A stretch of DNA of 64,000 nt from JACCXE01 sp963718605 (GTDB taxonomy: Bacteria; Actinomycetota; Acidimicrobiia; Acidimicrobiales; JACCXE01): positions 2,356,001 through 2,420,000 of the forward strand of contig OY970363.1 of assembly GCA_963718605.1 (NCBI GenBank), read 5' to 3'. The translations under genes were made by a program, and so were the position numbers. Shown here in pieces: positions 10,201 through 17,792 of this stretch (the first letter of the stretch is position 1; every line of letters begins with the position of its first letter). The notes under the pieces were generated by a model. That model did no database searches and was not told the DNA's origin. It saw only the letters and a program-made list of their open reading frames with translations.

Positions 10201-11921
10201 TCGACGTCTCTGAGATCGCCGTGAACTTCGGAGGTGTCCGAGCCGTCGACGACGTGTCGCTCGATGTCCGTCAGGGTCAGATCATCGGGATCATCGGCCC
10301 GAACGGTGCGGGCAAGACAACGGTGCTCGACCTCATAAGTGGCTTCGTGGTGCCCACGCAAGGACGGGTCATGCTGGGCGACGAAGACGTGACGAACCTT
10401 TCGCCCGATGCGCGCAGCCGGCTCGGCCTTGGTCGCTCCTTCCAGGACGCGCGTCTGTTCTCCGCGATGACGGTGCGCCAGACCATCGCGACGGCATTGG
10501 AACGACACGTCAAGGTGCGTGACCCCATCGCGGCGGTGTTGCTCTCGCCGGCCGTCGGCCTCAGCGAAAAGCTGGTCGCGGCAGAGGCGGAGGAGCTGAT
10601 CGAACTGATGAACCTCAAGGCCTATGCGGACAAGTTCGTCGGCGAACTGTCAACCGGTACCCGTCGCATCGTGGATCTTGCCTGCACGCTGGCGCATAAG
10701 CCTTCGGTGTTGCTGCTGGACGAACCATCGTCGGGTATCGCGCAGCGCGAGACCGAGGCCCTCGGCCCAGTGTTGCTCGACATTCGCGACAAGACCGGCG
10801 CCGCGCTCATCGTGATCGAGCACGACATGCCGTTGATCTGCGGCATCAGCGACGAACTCATCGCGCTCGAGCTTGGCTCGGTGATCGCCCGCGGCAAGCC
10901 CGACGAGGTGATCGGGAACCAACGCGTGATTGAGGGCTACCTCGGCGCCACCGAAGAGGTGATCTTCCGATCCGGCAAGGACGGCGCGGCGGAAGTCGCG
11001 TCCAACGCCGGCGACCCGTCGCCCGAAGGCCAAGGCGCTCCGATGATGCAGCGGGCCATGCTCCGGGTTGTCGTTGTGGCCGGTGTATTCGCGTTGGTGC
11101 TCGGCACTCCGCACCCCGCCGGCGCCACACCGGCGGCCGCGTCGATTCCCGCAGTGGGGTGGTGGTCCAACCGTCCCGGTGCGCAGCCCACGACGGCTGG
11201 TGGTGGGTTCGAGGTGGCGCTCGACAACAACGGCGAACGCCAAAGCGTCGCCGCGTTTGTGGCGAACGTGGACCAACTCCACATGACCAATCTGCGGCTG
11301 ACGTTGACCGAGACGGCCTCGGTCGGTGGCGCGTTCAATCATCTGCGCGTCTGCCGCGCCGCCCCCGGGTGGGTCCCGGTGAATCCGGGCGACCTGGCGG
11401 CCGCCCCCAAGATGGATTGTTCGGTTGCGGTCGAGCTCACGCACGTCGACTCGACCTGGCAGGGCAGCCTGCTCAAGTTCTTACCCAACGGCGGCACGGC
11501 CTCACTCGGCGTCGTCGGTGTACGGGACAAGGACAGCCTGTTGAATTTCCTCGTCGAGATTTCCGGCGTGTCCATCGTGGGCAACGGCACTCTGGATACC
11601 AGTGACTCGTCGGGCTCCACTGACACCACCTCGCCGACCGTCGACAACGACTTCACGCCGCCTCCCTTCAGCGACTTCACGAGCCCGCCCATTGACGCGT
11701 TCGACACCCCTGTGACGGTGTCGGTCGGCTCGACGTCGTCGACGACCACGCCCACCGCGGGGGACACGGGGTCCAACCGGGCGGCGGGGCCCCTTCACCG
11801 CGATGGACCGAACCGGCCGTGGCTTCGGCTGCTGTACCTGACGCCCTTGTCGGCCGCGCTGGGCGTTGGGTTGGTGTTCGCTCGTCGGTTCCTGTCAACT
11901 CGCGGTCTGGGCGGGTTCTAA
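7209..11921 (+). CDS. Fused Liv ABC importer: LivH-LivM-LivF-LivG plus secreted-type tail
   Basis: One uninterrupted 1570-aa frame. Residues about 1-310 are a LivH-type permease, 345-655 a LivM-type permease, 733-970 a LivF-type ATPase (Walker A GTNGAGKS at 765, LSGGEQQ at 867), and 997-1245 a LivG-type ATPase (GPNGAGKTT at 1030, LSTGTRR at 1147). Between the ATPases is a CPHCH motif (Cys987, Cys990). From Met1279 (base 11043) begins what looks like a complete signal peptide (MMQRAMLRVVVVAGVFALVL), an extracytoplasmic domain, a Ser/Thr/Pro linker and a C-terminal membrane helix. Permease-ATPase fusions are plausible; the last join is doubtful, because TGA at 11044-11046 would give an ordinary ATGA overlap if one base upstream were spurious. 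ATG 7209 follows GGGGGA. Likely imports amino acids or amides with the divergent binding protein. Confidence 0.85.
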   Translation: MNSDERRFAGIAAISALGMFLMLFVLWPAPLSIMFLGVVTGSISALTAMGIVLIYRANRIVNFAQASLGAIAAVLAASLIAGPHWSFWIAAPVGLLAAIVLGAVVETAFVRRFVRAPRLVLTVATIGIGQLCDGLALYTPTLFHLDQIPQPTPIKFTFSWYPVIFNGGHLLVVIVVPIVAIGLSVFFRRSRFGIAMRAASESTDRAALLGIPVQRINTMVWVIAAGLAGVATLLRLPIQGVAIGSVSGPDILLRALAAAVIARMEKLPVAFGASILIGVVQQAVLFETGKPYAADGVVLAIILVALLVQKGGVVERARLTGVSAWAAQREVRPIPRELRGLPEIKYGIQALAGLGIAALVFIPLGWNPSKVNLFTGGVIVAMIFLSLLVLTGFAGQISLGQLAIVSFSSAVAGSMSQNGNEFFTTLVVGGLVGAFVALVIGLPALRLPGPFFAVTSLAFAVATGTLFLNPEYVPWLRPEDNVRILRPLIFNKFNLESDWAFYYFVLVVFALCVAAASRVRTSRTGRAVIANRDNTRAAQSYGINARFAQLNAFGISGLIAGLAGALEVYYLHGLNGSFLQADAGILLFAIAIVGGLGSVPGALLGAGYLTFLNNSPFTASPLSRLFASGVGVLFILLILPSGLGGLFYDARDAILRVFARRRNIVVPSLLADMRVDENGQAIDVSERVPFGERVRTAALAPVRASAARVERVRHRFAPGDEATLVMGNANNLLEVHDLELSYGKTQVLFGVNCHVVRNEIVALLGTNGAGKSTLLAAIAGLTKPSKGSVIFDGADITGNTPGETVRAGVVFMPGGKGVFPTLTVGENLELAGWLMSKEPEELARVTEEVLGFFPVLRERWDQKAGNLSGGEQQMLTLSQAFILRPRLLMIDELSLGLAPVIVEQLLGIVRSIHENGTTVVLVEQSVNVAISLAHRAIFLEKGEVRFDGPTAELLERPDVLRAVFLEGTNKKVAAGIAKGHQHFEAECPHCHRENAVALDVSEIAVNFGGVRAVDDVSLDVRQGQIIGIIGPNGAGKTTVLDLISGFVVPTQGRVMLGDEDVTNLSPDARSRLGLGRSFQDARLFSAMTVRQTIATALERHVKVRDPIAAVLLSPAVGLSEKLVAAEAEELIELMNLKAYADKFVGELSTGTRRIVDLACTLAHKPSVLLLDEPSSGIAQRETEALGPVLLDIRDKTGAALIVIEHDMPLICGISDELIALELGSVIARGKPDEVIGNQRVIEGYLGATEEVIFRSGKDGAAEVASNAGDPSPEGQGAPMMQRAMLRVVVVAGVFALVLGTPHPAGATPAAASIPAVGWWSNRPGAQPTTAGGGFEVALDNNGERQSVAAFVANVDQLHMTNLRLTLTETASVGGAFNHLRVCRAAPGWVPVNPGDLAAAPKMDCSVAVELTHVDSTWQGSLLKFLPNGGTASLGVVGVRDKDSLLNFLVEISGVSIVGNGTLDTSDSSGSTDTTSPTVDNDFTPPPFSDFTSPPIDAFDTPVTVSVGSTSSTTTPTAGDTGSNRAAGPLHRDGPNRPWLRLLYLTPLSAALGVGLVFARRFLSTRGLGGF

Positions 11922-11932
11922 CGCCGGGGACC

Positions 11933-11938
11933 TAAACT
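11933..11938 (+). promoter_or_regulatory. Leaderless -10 box of L,D-transpeptidase gene
   Basis: TAAACT ends 7 nt before the GTG at 11946, and no ribosome site lies at a usable distance. This fits the TANNNT-N6-8-start arrangement known for leaderless actinobacterial transcripts. Confidence 0.55.
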
Positions 11939-11945
11939 CGCCGCG

Positions 11946-12833
11946 GTGGCTGGGATGAGGCTCACAATTACGGCGATTGTCGTCGCCGGCTTAGCGCTGG
12001 CTGGATGCGCGTTCGTGGCCGAAAACGCCCGAGTTGCGTCGGTCGTGGTGCAGCCGCCCGCGGTGCTCCATCGGATCGGCCGGTCCGTGCAGTTCAAGCC
12101 ACCCGCGGCTGCCGAACCAGACCCGCCCGATTTCAACGTCCGAGCGGCGAAACGCGTCGTGGGTGGCGCGGGCGGCGCCAACACGGGCGCGGCGCCCGAA
12201 GCGTCTCCGTGGGACCGTTTCGAGGGCGAATTGGTCGGCTCCACCCATGAGGTCGCGCGCGTCGCGGGCGCGGACGTTGCGGTGTCGCCTCACCCCGAGG
12301 ATGCTCCAGCGATCACGCTGAGCAACACGTCGCCGCTGGGTGCGCCCCGCGTGTTCCTCGTGGTCTACGACGCGGGGGACTGGCTACAGGTGCTGCTGCC
12401 GTTGCGTCCGAACAACAGCGTCGGATGGATTCGCCGCAGCGATGTCGAGATCACGACCTCCTCGTATCGCGTCGTGATCGAGCGGGCCTCCCATCGCATT
12501 CACGTCTTCGACGGCGACGAACTGGTCGTCGATGACGCAGTTGCCGTCGGCCGGGCGGCCACTCCCACCCCGGCTGGACAGTTCTTCACTATCGAGTTGC
12601 TGCAGCCGGCCAACGCCAACGGCGCGTACGGTCCATACGCGTTCACGCTGTCGGCGTACTCCAACGTGTTTCAGACGTTCGGGTCCGGTGATGGTGCCGT
12701 CGGACTGCACGGCACCAACGAACAGAGCTCCATCGGCCGCGACGCCAGCCACGGTTGCGTCCGTCTTCGCAACGACACGGTGCGCGCGCTTGCGACATTC
12801 CTGCCGCTCGGCACGCCGGTCTTTATTCGCTAG
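11946..12833 (+). CDS. L,D-transpeptidase (YkuD) lipoprotein
   Basis: Encodes 295 aa. An N-terminal lipobox (LALAGC) predicts a lipid-anchored exported protein. Residues about 125-165 resemble an SH3-like segment (GDWLQVLLPL, VGWIRRSDVE) and the rest is a YkuD domain with the catalytic signature HGTN...SHGCVRLRN, the Cys being the nucleophile. Such enzymes make 3-3 peptidoglycan crosslinks or attach proteins to the wall. The start may be GTG 11946 (leaderless promoter just upstream) or ATG 11955. The stop TAG shares the four bases CTAG (12830-12833) with the converging valS stop. Confidence 0.9.
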   Translation: MAGMRLTITAIVVAGLALAGCAFVAENARVASVVVQPPAVLHRIGRSVQFKPPAAAEPDPPDFNVRAAKRVVGGAGGANTGAAPEASPWDRFEGELVGSTHEVARVAGADVAVSPHPEDAPAITLSNTSPLGAPRVFLVVYDAGDWLQVLLPLRPNNSVGWIRRSDVEITTSSYRVVIERASHRIHVFDGDELVVDDAVAVGRAATPTPAGQFFTIELLQPANANGAYGPYAFTLSAYSNVFQTFGSGDGAVGLHGTNEQSSIGRDASHGCVRLRNDTVRALATFLPLGTPVFIR

Positions 12834-15361
12834 TCCCGCGGGCTGGATTCGCCGACGGGAGCGAGCTCCACGTCAATCGATTGTTCGCCGACAGCGAGGT
12901 TGAGCTGCTCGACTGAGCCTGCACGAATGAGATCGTCCGTAACGGTTCGCAGCGCCGCGATGGTGGCGTCGTCGTCGGTGACGTCGACCCGCGCAACGAT
13001 GGCGCGCATACCCACCTTGGCCTCGGTTTTGGCCCGTCTGATCTGGCCGAGCACACGTGCACCGACTCGCACCGTGACGTCGTCGTCGCTGGCAAGAGGG
13101 GCCAGTTCATCGACCGTCGGCCATGCGCTGCGGTGGATCGAGCCCTCCGCGAACCACGACCAGACCTCTTCGGTGACGTAGGCGAGGAAGGGCGCGAACA
13201 GCCGCAGCTGCACGCCCAAGGCCACCCGTAGCGTCCGGCGCGCGCTGGCGGTTGCTTCGGCCGAGATGCCGTCCTCCTCGCCATAGGCGCGCGTCTTCAC
13301 GAGCTCGAGATAGTCGTCGCAGAAGGACCAGAAGAACGACTCGGCGGCGTCGCGGGCTTTGGTGTAGTCGTAGTCCTCAAATCCGCGCGTCGCTTCGGCC
13401 ACCGCGGTGCGAAGCGACGCGAGCAGCGCCCGGTCGACGGGTTCGGTGATCGGGGCGTCGTCGTCGACCTCTCCGAAGCTCAGCGCGAACCGCGATGCGT
13501 TCAGCACCTTCATCGCGAGGCGGCGACCGATCTTGAACTGGTTCGGGTCGAGTTGGCCATCGCGTCCAGGGCGCGATCCCGCGGCCCAATACCGGATGGC
13601 GTCAGCGCCGTGCTGCTCCATGAGCAGGAAAGGATTCGTCTTGTCGTTGCTCTTCGACTTCGACATCTTCTTGCGGTCTTCGTCCTCAACGAAGCCGGAG
13701 ATCGCCGCGTTGGTGAATGGCAGCGTTTGGAACTCGAGTTCGGCGCGCACGATTGTGTAGAAGAGCCAGGTGCGGATGATGTCGTGCGCTTGAGGGCGCA
13801 GGTCCATCGGAAACACTCGCCCGAACAAGTCGTCGTCGCGCTGCCAACCGGACACGAACTCGGGGCTCATAGACGACGTCGCCCAGGTGTCCATCACGTC
13901 CGGATCGCCGATGAACCCGCCGGGTTGGTTTCGCTGCGCTTCGGTAAAACCGGGCGGTGTGTCGGTAGACGGGTCGACTGGTAGCGATTCGACGTCGGGC
14001 CTAATCGGCGCGTTCCAATCGGGCTCGCCGTCGGCACCGACCGGATACCAAATCGGGAACGGCACGCCAAAGAAGCGCTGCCGCGTGATGTTCCAATCGC
14101 CGTGCAGCCCTTCGATCCAATTCTCAAGGCGCACTTGCATGAAGGGCGGGTGATAGCTGAGCTCGCGCGCCCGCTTCAGTAGCACCTCCTTGTCAGGGAA
14201 CTTGATGAACCACTGCCGCGTCGTGACGATCTCGAGCGGACGGTTGCCGTTCTCCCAGAACTTCACGGCATGGGTGATCGGCTTCGGTTCGCCGACGAGG
14301 TCGCCCGACTCGGTGAGCATCTCGACGATCCGCTTCTGCGCCTGCTTGGCGTTCTTGCCGGCGAGTTCGTCGTAGTTGGCTTGCGCCGCGCGGTCGTCCC
14401 ACTCGATCGGCACCAGTCGCCCGTCGCGGCCCATCACGCTGCGCACGGGCAGGTTCAACTCGCGCCACCAGATCACGTCGGTCTGGTCGCCGAACGTGCA
14501 GATCATCGCGATGCCGGTGCCCTTTTCCGGATCGGCGAGGGGGTGGGGAAGGATCGGAACTTCGACATCGAACAGTGGGCTGCGTACGGTGGTGCCGAAG
14601 CGCGGCTTGAACCGTTCGTCGTCGGGGTGGGCGACGAGCGCGACGCACGCCGGGATCAACTCGGGTCGCGTCGTGTCGATCTCAATGTCGCTGAACTTGA
14701 TGCGGTGATAAGCGCCGGCCATCTCACGGTCCTCGAGGTCCGCCTGCGCGAGCGACGTTTTGAAGTCGACGTCCCACAGCGTCGGCGCTTCGAGGCGGAA
14801 CGCGTCGCCGCGTTCCATAAGGCGGAGGAAAGCGATCTGCGACACGCGGGTGACGTCAGGCGAGATCGTGCGATACAGGTAGTTCCAATCCACCGACAGG
14901 CCGACGGTGCTCCACAGCCGCAGGTACTCCTCTTCGAGTTCCTCGGTGAGCCGCGAACACAACTCGACGAAGTTCGGCCGGGAGATGGGGATCGGGTTCT
15001 TCGGCGCCTTGTCCGGCGGCTCGAAGCTGGGGTCATAGGGGAGCGACGGGTCACAGATGACGCCGTAGTTGATTTGGGTGCGGCGCTCGATGTTGAGGCC
15101 GTTGTCATCCCAGCCCATCGGATAGAAGACTTCCGCTCCGCTCATCCGCTTGTAGCGCGCCATGAGGTCGGTGTGGGTGTAACTCGACACACTGCCGATA
15201 TGGAGGTGGCCGCTCACCGTCGGCGGCGGCGTGTCGATCGAATAGATCTGCTCGCGGGTCTTGGTGCGATCAAACGCGTACGTCTGATCGTCGTTCCAGC
15301 GCTGGCGCCACTTGTCTTCGAGGCCTTCGAGGGCCGGTTTATCCGGGACTGCTGTCGACAT
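12830..15361 (-). CDS. valS: Valyl-tRNA synthetase
   Basis: Encodes 843 aa, cytoplasmic, charging tRNA-Val. The HIGH motif appears as HLHIG at residues 52-56 and the KMSKS loop as KKMSKSKSN near residue 565, flanking the editing domain; an anticodon-binding region follows (e.g. ALGVQLRLFAPFLAYVTEEVW). It is shorter than the roughly 950-aa enterobacterial enzyme and seems to lack the long C-terminal coiled coil. It diverges from cysS, the start codons being only 21 bp apart with a shared -10 sequence, and it converges with the L,D-transpeptidase gene with a 4-bp stop overlap. Confidence 0.93.
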   Translation of the reverse strand: MSTAVPDKPALEGLEDKWRQRWNDDQTYAFDRTKTREQIYSIDTPPPTVSGHLHIGSVSSYTHTDLMARYKRMSGAEVFYPMGWDDNGLNIERRTQINYGVICDPSLPYDPSFEPPDKAPKNPIPISRPNFVELCSRLTEELEEEYLRLWSTVGLSVDWNYLYRTISPDVTRVSQIAFLRLMERGDAFRLEAPTLWDVDFKTSLAQADLEDREMAGAYHRIKFSDIEIDTTRPELIPACVALVAHPDDERFKPRFGTTVRSPLFDVEVPILPHPLADPEKGTGIAMICTFGDQTDVIWWRELNLPVRSVMGRDGRLVPIEWDDRAAQANYDELAGKNAKQAQKRIVEMLTESGDLVGEPKPITHAVKFWENGNRPLEIVTTRQWFIKFPDKEVLLKRARELSYHPPFMQVRLENWIEGLHGDWNITRQRFFGVPFPIWYPVGADGEPDWNAPIRPDVESLPVDPSTDTPPGFTEAQRNQPGGFIGDPDVMDTWATSSMSPEFVSGWQRDDDLFGRVFPMDLRPQAHDIIRTWLFYTIVRAELEFQTLPFTNAAISGFVEDEDRKKMSKSKSNDKTNPFLLMEQHGADAIRYWAAGSRPGRDGQLDPNQFKIGRRLAMKVLNASRFALSFGEVDDDAPITEPVDRALLASLRTAVAEATRGFEDYDYTKARDAAESFFWSFCDDYLELVKTRAYGEEDGISAEATASARRTLRVALGVQLRLFAPFLAYVTEEVWSWFAEGSIHRSAWPTVDELAPLASDDDVTVRVGARVLGQIRRAKTEAKVGMRAIVARVDVTDDDATIAALRTVTDDLIRAGSVEQLNLAVGEQSIDVELAPVGESSPRD

Positions 15362-15370
15362 GGTGGGCAG

Positions 15371-15377
15371 TACCGTA
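15371..15377. promoter_or_regulatory. Symmetric divergent promoter shared by valS and cysS
   Basis: The nine bases GTACCGTAC (15370-15378) read TACCGT on the + strand, 6 nt before the cysS GTG, and TACGGT on the - strand, 10 nt before the valS ATG. Both fit TANNNT -10 boxes, so one near-palindrome could fire both ways and yield (almost) leaderless mRNAs for two aminoacyl-tRNA synthetases. Confidence 0.6.
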
Positions 15378-15382
15378 CCTGC

Positions 15383-16747
15383 GTGCTCCGCTTACACGAC
15401 ACTGCAACGGGAGAGGTACGAGAGCTTTCCCTTCGCGAGCCCGGCAAGGTGTCGATGTATGTCTGTGGCCCGACGGTCTACGACGTACCGCACATTGGCC
15501 ACGGTCGGTTCAGTCTGATTTGGGACGTCATACGTCGGTATCTCGAGTGGAGTGGCTACGACGTTCACTACGTCTCCAACATCACCGACATCGAAGACAA
15601 AATCATCCGTCGGTCGATCGAGACCGGTGTTGCCACCGACGAGATCGTTCGCACCTACGAGAAGGCGTGGTGGGAGGCGATGGACCGTCTCAACGTTCGC
15701 CACCCTGACCAGGAACCCCACGCCACTGCCTACGTCCCGAAGATGGTCGACTACATCGCTGGACTCGTGGACGCACGCAAGGCGTACGAGACCTCGGACG
15801 GCGTGTACTTCGACACCGCGGAACTCGAAGGGTACGGACTGCTCGCGCGACAGCCGCTCGAATCGTTGAGGACCGGCGCCGGCGACCGCACCGTCATCGG
15901 CGAGGACGAAAAGAAGTCGCCACTCGACTTTGTGCTTTGGAAGAAGGCCAAGCCGGGCGAGCCGAACTGGCCGTCGCCGTGGGGTGCGGGACGTCCGGGG
16001 TGGCACATCGAGTGCACGGTCATGTCGCTTGACCTGCTCGGGGACGGGTTCGACCTGCACGGTGGAGGTAACGATCTCGCGTTCCCGCATCATGAGAATG
16101 AGCGCGCGCAGGCGCTCGGCGCGGGCCACCCGTTCGCGCGGCACTGGGTGCACAGCGGCATGGTCACCGACGCCGGTGGCGAAAAAATGAGCAAGTCGGT
16201 TGGCAACTTCGTGAATCTCACGGACTTGTTGGAGCAAGTGGACGGGCGCGCCTACCGCTTGCTGGTCCTCCAATCGCACTACCGCGGACCTATGCGGGTG
16301 ACCGACGCCACGATCGAACGCGCGGTGAACACCTTGAGCGGACTCGATGCGTTTGGTCGCAGGTTCGCTGGAGTAAGTCCCTCCAAAGCCTTACCCGAAG
16401 CCGTCGGCAAATTCGTCGACTTCATGGACGATGATTTCAACACGCCGCCCGCGATGGCACTGATCTTCGACTTGGTACGGGAGGCCAACAAGGCAGCCGA
16501 CGCCGCCAACCGCCTCGTCGACGGTCACGCCCACGCGGCCACAGCGCTTGAGCTACTGGGCGTGCTCGGTCTGTCCCTGAAAAACGAGACCGGTGACGTC
16601 GACGATGCAACGGCCAACCTGATCGCCGCTCGCAACGCGGCGCGGGCCGCCAAAGACTGGTCCGAGGCGGATCGGATCCGCGACGAGCTCGCTTCCATGG
16701 GCTGGACGGTCGAAGACGGTGCGACCGGAACCACTGTTCACAGGTAG
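15383..16747 (+). CDS. cysS: Cysteinyl-tRNA synthetase
   Basis: Encodes 454 aa, the usual family length, from GTG 15383 (VLRLHDTATG). The frame is open further upstream, but only as antisense to valS. Seen: the CGPTVYDVPHIGHGR block with the zinc-ligand Cys and HIGH-type motif, HIECTVMS and HGGGNDLAFPHHENE with further zinc ligands, and GEKMSKSVGN (KMSKS). The C-terminal helical DALR region follows. GTG sits 6 nt after TACCGT with no ribosome site, consistent with a leaderless message. It charges tRNA-Cys in the cytoplasm. Confidence 0.94.
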   Translation: MLRLHDTATGEVRELSLREPGKVSMYVCGPTVYDVPHIGHGRFSLIWDVIRRYLEWSGYDVHYVSNITDIEDKIIRRSIETGVATDEIVRTYEKAWWEAMDRLNVRHPDQEPHATAYVPKMVDYIAGLVDARKAYETSDGVYFDTAELEGYGLLARQPLESLRTGAGDRTVIGEDEKKSPLDFVLWKKAKPGEPNWPSPWGAGRPGWHIECTVMSLDLLGDGFDLHGGGNDLAFPHHENERAQALGAGHPFARHWVHSGMVTDAGGEKMSKSVGNFVNLTDLLEQVDGRAYRLLVLQSHYRGPMRVTDATIERAVNTLSGLDAFGRRFAGVSPSKALPEAVGKFVDFMDDDFNTPPAMALIFDLVREANKAADAANRLVDGHAHAATALELLGVLGLSLKNETGDVDDATANLIAARNAARAAKDWSEADRIRDELASMGWTVEDGATGTTVHR

Positions 16748-16855
16748 GAAACGCGTCACAGTTCCCTTGTTTGAGCCAAGCGAGTAGCGTTTGGGCCAGG
16801 TCGATACAGATGTTGGCCTTGATACATAACACCGCAGTTGCAAGGGAGAACGCCC

Positions 16856-17060
16856 GTGCCTACAGGCACCGTTAAATGGTTCAACAGTGAGAAGGGCTAC
16901 GGGTTCATCACCCAGTCCGACGGTTCGCCCGATGTCTTCGTGCACTTCGAGCGCGATTCAGATGGACGGCTACCGCAACCTGACCGAAGGTCAGGGCGTG
17001 GAATTTGATGTCCAGCAAGGCGACAAGGGGCTGCAAGCGGCCAACGTCCGTCCCACCTAA
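16856..17060 (+). CDS. Cold-shock protein (CspA family), frameshifted as sequenced
   Basis: GTG 16856 has a good ribosome site (GGGAG, 16844-16848). Translation begins MPTGTVKWFNSEKGYGFI (RNP1-like) and reaches DVFVHF, then leaves the family and stops early. Dropping one G at 16949 restores SAIQMDGYRNLTEGQGV and a normal end at TAA 17058, giving 67 aa, the exact usual size. This single-domain OB-fold protein binds single-stranded nucleic acid. Either the gene is broken or the extra G is a sequencing error; the intact codons after the break and the well-formed terminator favour error. Confidence 0.85.
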
Positions 17061-17086
17061 GGGACAAACCACCAGTCGTTTCGATC

Positions 17087-17116
17087 GAGCGGTCGCCTTC
17101 GGGCGGCCGCTCTTTC
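17087..17116 (+). terminator. Rho-independent terminator with UUCG loop
   Basis: An 11-bp stem (17087-17097 with 17102-17112, one G-U pair) closed by the very stable C(TTCG)G tetraloop and followed by TTTCG. It lies 26 nt after the cold-shock stop codon and also just past the 3' end of the converging gene at 17127. Confidence 0.8.
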
Positions 17117-17126
17117 GCGTAACGGG

Positions 17127-17711
17127 CTAGCTGCCGCCCAGGAGTGAGCCCACAAGACGGACGATCACGGGGCCTTCGCCGGTCGGCGTCGGGCATTCGC
17201 CCAGGGCCAGCACCGTGAGGTCGACCGTGGTGCAGCTGTTGTCGCCGGCGCCGACCGAGATCTGGGCGACGCCGGGAATCGCCACGTCCAGCTGCGCCAG
17301 CGGTACCGCGGGCGTTGGAGTGGGGGACGGCGAACCCGGTGTGGGCTGGGCGACCGGTGGCGCGACCGGGCCGATGAGTGCTCCGCTGTCGGTCGTGCCG
17401 GGCCGCGAGGTCGTCTTGGTGCCGCGTTGGGTCGAACGGGACGATGACGCGTCCAGATCGCTGCCCGATACCACTGCGTCGGGGGCGGTGACGTGGGGTT
17501 GCAGCACCCGCGGCGTGACGTCACCGATCGATTGATTCGAGGCATCGGCCCACCGCAAACCGAGCCCGATGGCGTCCAGCGCGACCAGGGCGACGGTCAG
17601 CGCGATGAGTGGCGTGCGGGCGCGCGTCTTCCAAGGAATGACCTTGGGAGCGGGCGCTGCGAGGGTTGCCACGGGAATCAAGGGTACCCACCTGTCAACG
17701 TTCGCCAACAT
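17127..17711 (-). CDS. Single-pass membrane protein with Pro/Thr-rich stalk, unknown function
   Basis: About 194 aa if started at ATG 17711; the frame stays open further upstream only as antisense to the acyl-CoA dehydrogenase gene. One membrane helix (TPLIALTVALVALDAIGLGL) is followed by a Ser/Thr/Pro-rich stalk and a small C-terminal domain with a cysteine pair (NSCTTVDL, ALGECPT). The charge pattern suggests the C-terminus is outside. I do not recognise the family. A TANNNT box (TAACAT) lies 10 nt before the start, overlapping the edge of the operator shared with the divergent acyl-CoA dehydrogenase gene. Confidence 0.6.
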   Translation of the reverse strand: MLANVDRWVPLIPVATLAAPAPKVIPWKTRARTPLIALTVALVALDAIGLGLRWADASNQSIGDVTPRVLQPHVTAPDAVVSGSDLDASSSRSTQRGTKTTSRPGTTDSGALIGPVAPPVAQPTPGSPSPTPTPAVPLAQLDVAIPGVAQISVGAGDNSCTTVDLTVLALGECPTPTGEGPVIVRLVGSLLGGS

Positions 17712-17723
17712 CGGGGCCGCTAT

Positions 17724-17739
17724 GTTACCGTTCGGTAAC
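17724..17739. promoter_or_regulatory. TetR-type operator, GTTACCG-TT-CGGTAAC
   Basis: Perfect 16-bp palindrome between two divergent genes, upstream of the acyl-CoA dehydrogenase. It shares the form GTTACC-N5-GTAACCAAG with the sequence at 57337-57355 just before the TetR gene, so that regulator is the obvious candidate to bind here. Confidence 0.65.
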
Positions 17740-17792
17740 CAAGGTTTCTCCGTGCGTTTGTCGCACTTGTCCCGACTTCGTGAGGTATCGCT

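Noticed and set aside
14270..15382. Long upstream extension of the cysS frame giving an 825-aa fusion
   Set aside because: The extra 371 codons lie antisense to valS, lack any family signal, and GTG 15383 gives a normal CysRS length with a fitting -10 box.
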